Positions 1-9,700 of a DNA stretch of 64,000 nucleotides are shown one piece after another; the stretch's first letter is position 1; each line of letters starts with the position of its first letter. Under the pieces are notes generated by a model. That model saw nothing but the letters and a program-made list of their open reading frames with translations, was not told the origin of the DNA and searched no databases. Origin of the DNA: Pseudevernia furfuracea (taxonomy: Eukaryota > Ascomycota > Lecanoromycetes > Lecanorales > Parmeliaceae); the NCBI GenBank assembly GCA_022315425.1, contig JAIUPT010000032.1, positions 980,501-1,044,500 on the forward strand. The letters run 5' to 3'. The position numbers and the translations under genes are program-made.

Positions 1-556
1 GGCACATATGTTGAAGAAGTAAACAGAGCTGCGGGGCTTCTTGCCTATCCGCCGGACACTCAAGTGCGAGAATACAAGGTTAGAGGCCATTAAGAGAGGT
101 TCATTGCCTGTATGCTGACAGGGACAGAAATTATATTCGGATTCTCGATGGGACGACCTAGCCAAGCTCTTTGTCAATACCCACCATGAACTCTTCTCAC
201 TCCCCGCACGTCCACTCCTCCATATAGCGCTTTCCGCCGGACTTTCGGCTCTCAAGACACCTTCTTGCCATTCGAAGCATGCAAGCAGCACCGCGAATGC
301 AAGTTCGACAACCACATCAGTCTGTCCGATTTGCTCGACGGAGCTGAACGATCTTGCTCGCAACTTACCCTACGCACATCACACAAAGAGCTATGTTGAG
401 AACGACCCCGTCGTCCTACCGAACGGCAGGGTGTACGGGAGAGATCGACTGCTTGAGATGAGCGCGAAGGTGGGCCTAGACGCGGGCCAGGTAAAAGATC
501 CAACGACTTCTGTCATATATCCAGCCTCGGAGATTCGGAAAGTGTACATATCTTGA
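1..556 (+). CDS. FYV10: GID/CTLH E3 ligase subunit Fyv10/Gid9, C-terminal part
   Basis: This is the last ~168 residues of the MAEA/Fyv10 (Gid9) subunit of the GID/CTLH E3 ubiquitin ligase; the 5' end (LisH, CTLH) lies outside the window. I read exons 1..78 and 128..556 with a 49-nt intron. The C-terminus shows the family's degenerate RING: CPIC-STEL, then VLPNGRVYGRDRLLE, DPTTS and a terminal KVYIS. In yeast, Gid9 pairs with Gid2 as the catalytic RING module that ubiquitinates gluconeogenic enzymes such as fructose-1,6-bisphosphatase when glucose returns. The neighbour BMT5 is convergent, its stop lying ~120 bp away. Identification rests on the end motifs and is firm; the intron is inferred from frame (EYK joined to KLYSDSRW). 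Confidence 0.9.
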
Positions 557-677
557 TGCCCACATTCTTTCCTAAACCACCGAGGTGTTTACTTCTCAGC
601 ATAGCCAGTGAAGATCGATAGCGAAGGCGTTCTTTTTTTGGAGCACTATTATAATCCGATGTGGACTCGACTGATGA

Positions 678-1567
678 TCAGTCATCTTCCGAGTCACTGT
701 GTTCGATTCTCTTTCTGCTCCTCGGTGCTCCCTCCCCCTCTTTGACCTCGAAGATGTACGTCCTGGCTGGCCGATCCACACCCTTCCAGCCTCCTCCGCC
801 CTCGATGTTCCCAAGAGTCCTGGCATGCTGGTATCCTGGATAGGCACTGGCTTGGAATTTAAAGCTCCTCTCAGCTTTCAAGCCCACATGCCGCGCGAGA
901 TCTCTGACGTTCCAAAGTTCGTACGGCTCGCCGTCGAAGACTGTAACAATGATCGATCCCGAAGGAGCAAGCAAGGGTAGCGCAGCCTTGAAAAAACCGA
1001 CGAGGAGTTCTTTGTGAATTGGTCAGCCCAATTAACACTGCCCGACCCCTACCAATAGACTGGATGGTGTCTCTGACCTTGGTTGTGCCTGACCTGTCGA
1101 TTCACATCTTTTGTCAAGCCACCCACGTGGGGAAAATTGAATACCACTTTGTCAAAGCCTCCTTTCTTAACCTCCTTTCCTCCTCCACCGCCATCTGCTA
1201 CTCCTGGTTTCCCAAGCTTAGTTGCGTCAACCCCATACCGCACTGTGCAATTCTCCTCCGCTTCGAGAGCGGCGATGTTGGAGGCTGCTTGTGGATATTT
1301 GTTTCGGAGCGCAGAAACCTTATCGTAGCTGGTCGTAATCAGATGAATGCAACCGTGGGCGCTGAGAAGGGAGCTAGAGAAAGAGAAGTCGCCTTCGCCG
1401 ACTAGGAGGATGCGATCGGTAGGAGAGAAGGGGACCGATGGGGATGGAGGTTTCGCGCCATTTGTGGGCTTCTGCGAGGATCGAGATTTTGTGTTTGCAG
1501 CTGGACCTTTCGAGTATGGCTTATTAGACCTGTAAGCTTTCACCTTTGACCTCTTCGCCTTGCCCAT
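678..1567 (-). CDS. BMT5: 25S rRNA (uridine-N3)-methyltransferase, BMT5-like
   Basis: DUF2431/BMT5-like Rossmann methyltransferase, which in yeast methylates N3 of a uridine in 25S rRNA in the nucleolus using SAM. Exons are 1078..1567 and 678..1009 (minus strand), with a 68-nt intron joining VRHNQ to ELLVGFF; predicted 273 aa. Visible motifs are the SAM loop LLVGEGDFSFSSSL, the NFPHVGG motif near the intron, and a basic N-terminus typical of nucleolar proteins. I chose the start at 1567 (MGKAKRSK), as in homologues; an in-frame ATG at 1615 would add 16 residues without family support. It is divergent from UREF, with only 126 bp between start codons. Confidence 0.87.
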
Positions 1568-1693
1568 TGCAGGGGTGACAATGGTTGGAAATTTTGAGGA
1601 CAGGCGGAGCTTCAACTCTAAATGCCAAGCCCGCCAAGTCTTGCGGAGAATTAAGCGAGACAGTCAACCTCGTTGCCGAAGCTGCCCTTGTTC

Positions 1694-2593
1694 ATGAGCA
1701 TATCTAGCTATGCTTCCTCGATGAGCAGCATTGCAGACGAGCAAACCCTCAGAGAAGAGGTCGCTCATCTTGAGGTCCAACTCACCGCTGCCCGCACCAG
1801 ATTGGGCTATTCTCCGACTCCGTCCGCCTCAGACAACCACCCCGCCTTCCCTCCCAATGGCCTACCATCCCACCCTCTTCTTCTTCTCTCCGACTCCGCC
1901 CTCCCCTTAGGCTCTTTTGCGTTCTCTAGTGGCTTGGAGTCCTACCTCGCGCATCACTCTTCTTCTACGAATCCGAAAGCCGCATCAGAAGCTTTCCCCC
2001 ATTTTCTCACACTAGCACTTACAACCCTTGCTACAACTACGCTTCCCTATGTCCTGGCTGCCCATAGATCTCCCAAGCAGCTCCAAGAGTTTGACGCTAC
2101 CCTCGACGCATGTACCTTGTGCCCTGTGGCCAGGAGAGCCAGCGTGGCGCAAGGAAAGGCATTGCTTACGCTCTGGGAAAGGGCATTGAGGACAGGAGCG
2201 GGAGCCTCGCCTGCTGCATTGGCATTGGGGGACTTCTCGGCGGTATTGAAAAGGACACCGCTACACTGCGGCAATGACCATGAGCTCAGCGGGCATTTCG
2301 CTCCAATCTGGGCAGCGGTGACTTGTGCAATGGGCATCACGCTGCATGAATCTACATACACTTTCCTGTTCAATCATGCCAAGGCAGTGGTGAGTGCGGC
2401 AGTCAGGGCGAGTGTCATGGGGCCGTATGCGGCGCAGGCGATGCTGGCTAGTGGATGGTTGAGGGGGGAGATTGAGGATGTCATGGCCAAGAATTGGGAC
2501 GCTGGTATCGAGGATGCAGCGCAAGGCGTGCCGGTGTGTGATTTGTGGGTTGGTAGGCATGAGCTGCTCTACTCGAGGATATTCAACTCATGA
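1694..2593 (+). CDS. Urease accessory protein UreF
   Basis: UreF-family chaperone that, with UreD/UreH and the GTPase UreG, loads nickel into apo-urease in the cytosol. It is a single intronless exon of 299 aa from the ATG at 1694; a second in-frame ATG at 1721 (MSSIADEQ) is also plausible. The family hallmark LLLLSDSALPLGSFAFSSGL lies near residue 64, followed by the helical UreF body with LHCGNDHE-like and GYAAQA-like segments (here GPYAAQA) and a C-terminal DLWVGRHELLYSRIF. There is a short N-terminal coiled-coil-like extension (LREEVAHLEVQLTAAR) absent from bacterial UreF. Urease itself is not in the window, so the pathway link is from family knowledge only. Confidence 0.9.
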   Translation: MSISSYASSMSSIADEQTLREEVAHLEVQLTAARTRLGYSPTPSASDNHPAFPPNGLPSHPLLLLSDSALPLGSFAFSSGLESYLAHHSSSTNPKAASEAFPHFLTLALTTLATTTLPYVLAAHRSPKQLQEFDATLDACTLCPVARRASVAQGKALLTLWERALRTGAGASPAALALGDFSAVLKRTPLHCGNDHELSGHFAPIWAAVTCAMGITLHESTYTFLFNHAKAVVSAAVRASVMGPYAAQAMLASGWLRGEIEDVMAKNWDAGIEDAAQGVPVCDLWVGRHELLYSRIFNS

Positions 2594-2812
2594 AGCTTTC
2601 CGGTGACGGGAAGTGATGGCAGACGAAGAAAGATTTTTGTAGGGAATCAATGGACGTTGTTGACGGGTCTCCATTTCATCTACATATGCTCTCATGCTGA
2701 GAGAGCATGTATTGTAAGCTAAGAAAGCTTGAACGCCCGCAAAGTTCGCTTTCAAATTCACCGCCTTCGTAGGGGCTTCTTTAAACGCCAGAATCAGGTG
2801 TAGTTTCCTCAA

Positions 2813-4016
2813 TCATAGGATCTCCTTCAATTGGCTCTTCTGGGCCAGTGTCAAACTCGTTGGAAACTTGACCTTCACCTCCACAATCATGTCTCCCCGT
2901 TCGTCTTTGCTCTTACTCTTACTCTTCGGCATGCCGAGATGCGGGAAGGTTTCTCTGTAGCCTGGCGGTGTTGGTCCGCCGCCGCGCACGGGGACTTGCT
3001 TGCCGTCGATGGTAGATATTGTTCGTTGCCAGCCTGTGAGGGCTTCCTTGAGGTCCAGCTCGACAACGGCTATGAGATTGTCGTCTTGGCGCTTGAAAAG
3101 CGGGTGCTCTTTCTGTACTACTGTTAGCATTTTTCGAAAGAATTGCTGAGCACAGAATACTTACTTCGGTGATAATGAAATGCAAATCCTGTGTCCCTCC
3201 CTCCTCCTGATCTCCCACTCCTTTAAACTTCATCTTGGTCCCAGCCTTGTAGCCAGGCTTGATCTCCATTTCCAAAATCTTGTCCTCAACATTTTGCTTT
3301 TGCGTTAGCGGATCGAACGTCTTCCGCTTGATCTTCATCTTCTTATGCGTTCCTTTGTAGAGTTCCTCCAGTGTCACCGGCAACGGCCTCTCCACAGTCG
3401 TAACTTCGGGCGACCGATCCCTCCTCCTCATGGAATTTCCAGCATATGAGTCCTTTCGCGACCCCCGTGAACTTCTACCGCCACCAGTGAATTGGGAAAA
3501 GATGTCATCATCGTCTCCTGCGCCCGCACCGCCTCCCCTCATGAATTCCGCGAATACTTTGAAAGGGTCGCCGTTACTGAAGCCCCCGCTCCCTCCACCC
3601 ATTGAATAGTGGAATGATCGTGCTCCACCAGGCATTCCTCCGCCCATTCCGCCAAAGTTCATTCCCTCGAATGGCATCCCTCCTGGTGCGCCAGCGCCGC
3701 CAGGCTGTGGAGGAGCTTCCGCACCGCCACGGAGGAGGAAGTCGAGGCCATATTGATCGTATACTTTGCGTTTCTCCGGATCGGATAAGATCTCGTAGGC
3801 CTGGGAAACTTCTTTGAATTTCTCGGAAGCTTTGGGATTGTCTGGGTTCTTGTCAGGATGGAATTTTAGGGCTGCTTTTCTGCGAAAAAGAAATGTTAGC
3901 ATGAAAGGGTATCAATAGAACAAGAGGAGAGCTCACCGGTAGGCTTTTTTGATTTCATCTTGGGTGGATTCGGGTTTTATGCTGAGAGCACTGTAGAGCT
4001 TTGTTTCTGCCACCAT
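2813..4016 (-). CDS. SIS1: Class B J-protein, SIS1/Psi1-like (DNAJB type)
   Basis: Hsp40 co-chaperone that delivers clients to Hsp70 and stimulates its ATPase. Exons 3937..4016, 3165..3879 and 2813..3112 (minus) give 364 aa; introns are 57 and 52 nt. The J domain occupies residues ~1-70 with HPD in FHPDKNP; a Gly/Phe/Met-rich linker follows (repeated GGM, GGA), then the two-part beta-sandwich C-terminal domain (LPVTLEELYKGTHKKMKIKR, and later DLHFIITEKEHPLF) without the zinc-finger of class A proteins. Length and order match Sis1/DNAJB1. The upstream region carries a heat-shock element (see 4405-4422), consistent with Hsf1 control as known for yeast SIS1. It is oriented in tandem with DRG1. 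Confidence 0.92.
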
Positions 4017-4729
4017 TTTAGGCGAGGGTGTTGAAGAGACTTAGTATGTCGAGTGGTAGGAGAAGTGGGAGCCAAGTCAATTGACATAAGGTGTTGAAGA
4101 ATAGTGGCACAGAATCCTAGGGTTGTGCCAACATACGAGATATAGAGTGAATGGGATGGTCAATGGCAGTGCGGTTTGTGCAATTGGCAGACCAAGGGCG
4201 AGATCTTCACTGTCGAGGTGAAGATAGAATCATTAAGTGATTGCTTTGTTTGTTTGTTTTTGGTGTGTACTGAACAATGCCCAGGTCTTAGAAAGGCTTT
4301 TTGAAGTTATCTGCGGACAGTTTTACTTCGGGCATGCACCAGCATCTGGTGCATGTGACCTTTATGACCTTTGAAGCAAAACAGGCTCCAGGGTGTTATT
4401 GGTGGAACATTCGAGAAGCTTTAGGTTTTTCTTTTGTCCTTCAGATTAGGGCTTCCGTTCCAATCAGCCCTTAGCTGCTTTTCATTGCTAACGTCGCCCT
4501 ACTATCATGTAGTAGTATCAGCAATTATGATTGTCCACTTTCATTCAAGCTATTCGTATCATGCAGATTCATTACTATCTAATATTCACTCCCATCACCA
4601 TTTGCTTCCCAATGCGCTCCAAGATATCTCGAATGGCCAATGGATTCGTGACGGCATCATCATCGTGTCATCATCAGCCCCGTGTTGTTGACTCCGGAGC
4701 CGTAAGGAGAAAAAAAGCTGATGTTCAAC
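4017..4729. other. Intergenic: SIS1 promoter / DRG1 3' flank
   Basis: 713 bp between the SIS1 start and the DRG1 stop. It holds the heat-shock element at 4405-4422 and an otherwise T-rich sequence; no gene is supported. Two short overlapping open frames near 4434-4812 have no coding character and run into the DRG1 terminus. Confidence 0.6.
4405..4422. promoter_or_regulatory. Heat-shock element upstream of SIS1
   Basis: The sequence GAACATTCGAGAAGCTTT contains three perfectly phased alternating units (GAA, TTC, GAA at 5-bp spacing) and a near-match fourth (TTT). This is the canonical Hsf1 binding pattern. It lies 389 bp upstream of the SIS1 ATG. Yeast SIS1 is a known Hsf1 target, so the context fits; function here is inferred. 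Confidence 0.6.
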
Positions 4730-6297
4730 CTATTTGGCGACAATGGAAACAACATCCTCGTCCGCCACAATATGACTTAAACCGACCCTCTGGGGTACAT
4801 GTCTGGCGCTAGCTCCCCATACCATAGCATACTTGAATGTCTCCTTAAGCGTCCGGTGAACCTGATCGCAGACTTCCTCGATCGAGGATTTGTTTCTGAC
4901 AATCAATGCCTCGCTAAAGTCTGGCTCTTCCCCTTTCCTGTAGGCTCATTAGCTGGATGAACTTCTGGGGCATCCACTGCTGCGCACCGCTTCGTGTAGA
5001 TCCGCATAAGCTGTAACTCTTGCCAGCATCTCTCGACCACGTCTTGGATGCCTAGATCAAGCTCACAGCTCATGACCACAGTGTGTGGCTCTCTGGCTAG
5101 TTTGTCGAGGAAATCGAGAGAAACGGAGTCAATTTTGTTGTAAACGTATAGGCTTGGGTCTAAGCTTAGCGCTACCCGCAACGGTCTCGGAGATCCAGCA
5201 TACCATTTGATATACTTTCTATGATCCTTCATTATAACATCGATAAAGTCATCAACGGTCGCTATCTATGATCAGCTCTCTCCAAGACAATTCTGGGTGT
5301 ACCACTTACCATTCTCGTCTCGAACAAGCACTTCGCAGTTCAACATCTTGTAGTCTCGTAGTATATTGTATAACATTTTCTCATCAAGATTCTTCGGCGG
5401 GTTTTGGAAAGTGATTTTCATGCCTCCGGCTTTCTTCGATTTCAGGTAGATGTTACTGGAGACTGATTAGGGCACTTGCTTGATTCTCCACTAACAGCAT
5501 AGCCTACGGTGGCTCTCGATTCAATCGAATGCCAACAGCTTCAAGCTCGCCCTCAAGCAACGCCCTCTGCTCTGCCTTCTTGGTGGCATCAAGAATCATC
5601 AAAATCAGGTCACTTGTCTCGAGGTATGTGAGTAATCAGAGCTGTCGCGAGCGAGACTTTTCTTACCTTTGCAGCACTGATGACCTGCCTCCCTCGTCCT
5701 TTACCCTCGGAAGCTCCTTCAATAATGCCAGGCAGATCGAGAACTTGGATTTCTGCGCCTCCGTATTCAAGTACACCCGGGATGGCCGTCAGAGTCGTAA
5801 AAGAATATGCCGCAACTTCGCTCTTTGTTTTGGTAATTTTGGAAAGGAAAGTGGATTTGCCAACAGAAGGAAAGCCGACAAGTGCAATGCGTGCATCACC
5901 GCTTTTGCTAACATCAAACCCGCTACCACCGCCTGATCCAGCACCAGGAGCTGGTTCGAGCAGCTGAGCACGAAGACGGGCGAGCTTCCTGAAGACGCGT
6001 GAATACTTTTTCACATGTTGAGAATCACAGAAGTATACCCTTTCAGTAGGCCAAGATGATACTCTTCAGACCGTCAGTTTTGAGACTCAACATTTCGGCT
6101 TAACGACAATACCTGTCGCCTTGTTCTCTGTTGTCAGGTTAGTCAAAAAAGAGGTATCGATATTGCAAACGACGGATTACTTTGCGTTCTTCGCATTTCA
6201 TCCTCGATCCTTTTGAAAAGCTTAGCATGGTCCGGTGACTCTGGTTTCGGGCTTGAGACGCTACTTGCTCTTTGATCTTCTCGGTAATGTTGACCAT
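4730..6297 (-). CDS. RBG1: Developmentally regulated GTP-binding protein DRG1/Rbg1
   Basis: Conserved OBG/DRG-family ribosome-associated GTPase. I reconstruct ten exons (minus strand): 6269..6297, 6181..6209, 6113..6127, 6039..6063, 5667..5988, 5508..5617, 5310..5455, 5204..5261, 4988..5152, 4730..4937, giving 368 aa, the size of yeast Rbg1. The N-terminus reads MVNITEKIKEIEDEM, then RTQKNKATEYHLGLLKGKLA; the G1 loop GFPSVGKST is at residues 71-79, G3 is DLPGII, G4 is NKID, and the C-terminal TGS domain ends ADEDVVSIVAK. The first intron must use a GC donor (GA|GCAAGT). Exon 3 is only 15 nt and exon 4 is 25 nt. The intron 5153..5203 is 51 nt and stop-free. Neighbour GCN2 is divergent. Confidence 0.93.
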
Positions 6298-6730
6298 GTC
6301 GGCGGTAAATAATTAGCTTCGAAATAGAAGGGGAAAAATGAAGAAGAAATTAGCCAAGCTATGAATTCGACTTTGAACAAACCGTCTCGGTAAGTTGCTG
6401 GTTGGCAATATGATATACTTTACTGTATCGAAAGAAATCTGCGCGCGCCGCGCGGGAAGACTCGCGGCAAACGCGTTTCTCAAAGTATAGTTTAAATTAC
6501 TAATGCAGGGATTTAACGCCTAATTGCCTTTGAATTTCCAGTGTAATTGTCAAAGGATTTGTACCACCTCCATCGTCTGGTATATTAATCAAATATAACA
6601 ATTATGTGATCATGGGTCGTGGAAGGTGATATATATGTTGCAGCTGGATCCCCAGCTTTTGGCTTGCTTGGGCTACTTTCCAGTTTCCTAGTGTTGTGCG
6701 CATCGCTGCAGCCAACCGTGACTCGTGACG
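6298..6730. other. Divergent promoter DRG1 / GCN2
   Basis: 433 bp between the two start codons. It has a GC-rich core around 6437-6475, including an ACGCGT hexamer (MCB-like) at 6470-6475, flanked by AT-rich DNA. No ORF or RNA gene is supported. Confidence 0.5.
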
Positions 6731-9700
6731 ATGGCTCCGACTACGACTAATTATTCCGAAATTCAACATGATGAGATCGAGGCTTTGCGCTCCATTTACA
6801 TGGACGACTTCATGGAGGAAGAAGCAAAGACTGGGGCGTGGAAGAAAGCTGCTGACCGTGCCTTCCAAATCAATCTTCGTAGCCAAATAGGCGAGGAACA
6901 GCAAATCGCTCTTACTCTCGCAATCTCTTTACCGCCTACTTATCCCAAATCTCTTCCGCGTTTGAATTTGCGTTTTGGAGACTCAGTCCGTCCAAAAGAA
7001 CAAAAGCAAGCTCAAGAAGTGATCAGCAGCAAGCCAAAATCTCTACTTGGCTCTGAAATGATCTTCGAAATCGCTACTTCATTGCAAGATATTCTTGATG
7101 ATAATGCTATCTCTCTGGAGATTGTCCCTACCTTGGACGAGGAACGAGCTGCAAGAGAGGTTGCCGCAAGGCTTAGAGCCCAACAGGATGAGGAAGGAAG
7201 GAGGCAACAGGCCATTAAGGCCGAAGAAGAAGAGGAACAAATCCTGCTAGAAATGGTGAAGCACCGGAAATCACAATCCACCAGGCGCAACAGCAAGTCA
7301 ATTGGCCAATTAGATCAAGCGGTTATTGAGGAGGATATCATTGGAGGTGTCACCTTTGAACGCCCCGCACGAACGAGAAATAAAAAGGATAACGGGACAA
7401 TTAGCATACACACCGTTCATCAAAGGGTCCAATACCGTCAAGGTCCAGTCTCCAACGTGGTTACAGTCCAGCCATGGAACGTGGGTCATGCGGTATCCAC
7501 CCACGAAAACCCGCCATTTTTAGTTCTCAAAGAGTGTAAGATTTCATCAACAAAGCGAGCTGTCCAGAACTTAGAGTCAAGGCTCGAGTTTCATACCCAA
7601 CTGAAATCCCATCAGAGCATCATTCAGCCCCTTAGTTTTCGAATTCAGCGGGACACTGACAACGAATCTTCGTCTTCTAATGATGATGGCAATTGGACCA
7701 TCATTATACTGGTGAAACTTGCTGAAAGAAGGTCATTACGGGAAACCCTGGAAGTTGTCGACAAATTGGACATCAGATTGGTGCGTGCATGGTCTATACG
7801 GCTCATCGAAGGCCTCCAACATTATCATCGACATGGATCTGCACACGGAAGCCTCCACTTGGGTAACATACTCCTAGAAACAGACGAAACAGAGAGGGGT
7901 GACAGGAAGCTTACCGTCGCCAAGCTATCAGACGGAGGGTACCAACGCGACTTGCACTTGCTGAAAAAGGGCAACACCCCAAGATATTCCTCAATTGCGT
8001 GGACTGCGCCTGAAGTAATCAACAACAACACTCAAGCGGAGGCCTTGCCAGCGTCAGATATATGGGACTTCGGCCTTTGTTTCGTGCAGATGGCCTTCGG
8101 ATTGAGCGTTTTGAGCGAGCATCAATCCCCAAATTGTTTGATGGACGAGCTCAAAATAACCAAGAGTTTGACGGCATTGCTAAGTCAGGTGTTCCAGAAC
8201 GACCCCAAGAAGCGCCCCTCTGCTTGGGATTTGTTACATTTTGAGTTCTTCCGCAATGATGATCAGTTGCTTGAGGAGGATCCCACATTCTCTTCCGTTT
8301 CTGCAGAGGCCACAACCTCTGATGGTCAAGGCTTGCAGCGGCACCATTTCCGACGGGAATCGACTGTGGCACCGCAATCACGCTATACAAAAGAGTTTGC
8401 GGAGGATGGTCGCCTCGGTCGTGGTGGCTTCGGAGAGGTCTTTAAAGCAAGAAACAAAGTCGGTGCGTACATTTCGGAGCTAGTCCTTCCTATTTGGTAG
8501 CAGGATAGGGTCACAAGACATGTCTCGGGAGCAAAAGCACCTTCCTTTTCCCGAGACATTTCTTGCAACTCCGGTTTCTGCCTCGAGTAGGCTTTGCTGA
8601 CGCAAAAAACATAGACGGACAGCCGTATGCCATCAAGAAAGTCAAAGCTCGGTCAAAATCCGCTTTGGACCCTGTGCTCAGCGAGGTTACAGTCCTGTCC
8701 CGCCTCAACCATCCAAACGTGGTCAGGTACTTTGCGGCATGGATTGATGATGGTATTGCGGTGGACGACCATTTTAGTTCAGAATCGTCGGGGGATGAGA
8801 CCCTGTCCTCGCCCACAAAAGATGGATGTAGACCGGTCTTACCGTCAAGTTCGAGGGGACTTGACTTCATAAGTTCGAGCAACGTGCACGTTGTCTTCGG
8901 TAATGACACTGATGCAGATGCGATCGCCGAAGAATCTAGCCAAGACGAGAATAGTGATGACGAGGATGCAGACCAGAGCTCTGGCAGTAGCCATGCACAG
9001 AGTGAGCCCGATAGTGACGGAGTTGATAGGAACTTCCACGCCATCGAAGCACAATCCGGGTCAGGTTCCCAGGGACAGGCGACATGGACTATACTTTACA
9101 TTCAGATGGAATACTGCAAACCCGAGGTATGCTCCCTTCTTTCGCTCGCCAAGTTCGAGACTCGTAGAATAGGACAAAACCCCCAATCTCAACTCATTGA
9201 TGGCAGCATGCGAACCCAGAATATTATGGCGGGCCTCTTACTCTGAGGATGCGTCGCGCTATCAATTCAATCCTTCTTAAGCTGCACTTGCTAACAGGCT
9301 ACTTTAGACTCTACGCGATCTTATCAACTCCGGTCTACAAGCAAATGCCGCCGAAGGCTGGAGATTATTCCGACAAATCGTTCAAGGATTGGTGCATATA
9401 CACGCTGCTTCGATCGTCCATCGTGATCTCAAGCCTGAAAACATCTTCATTGATAGTACGTTACTCTGCTTTACAGCTCTCCTCTTAGTTCAAAACACTA
9501 GGTATTGCTTACAACACATGGCCACCCTGCCGAACCCTTTCCCGTCTTTCGAAAAAAAAAACAAGATGTCGCATTTCCCTCTTGAGGCTAGGCTCTCTGA
9601 TATATGCATGCGTACATTCGTTGCATCCTGCATTACAAATTCCTCCGGATTCAAGTTGGTACATCTTTGGCCGGACGTGCTAAGCTATCTTCGCAGTTTT

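Noticed and set aside
6719..6725. TGACTCG just before the GCN2 ATG, resembling a Gcn4/CpcA site
   Set aside because: The last base deviates from the consensus, and the position is probably inside the 5' UTR; chance occurrence is likely.
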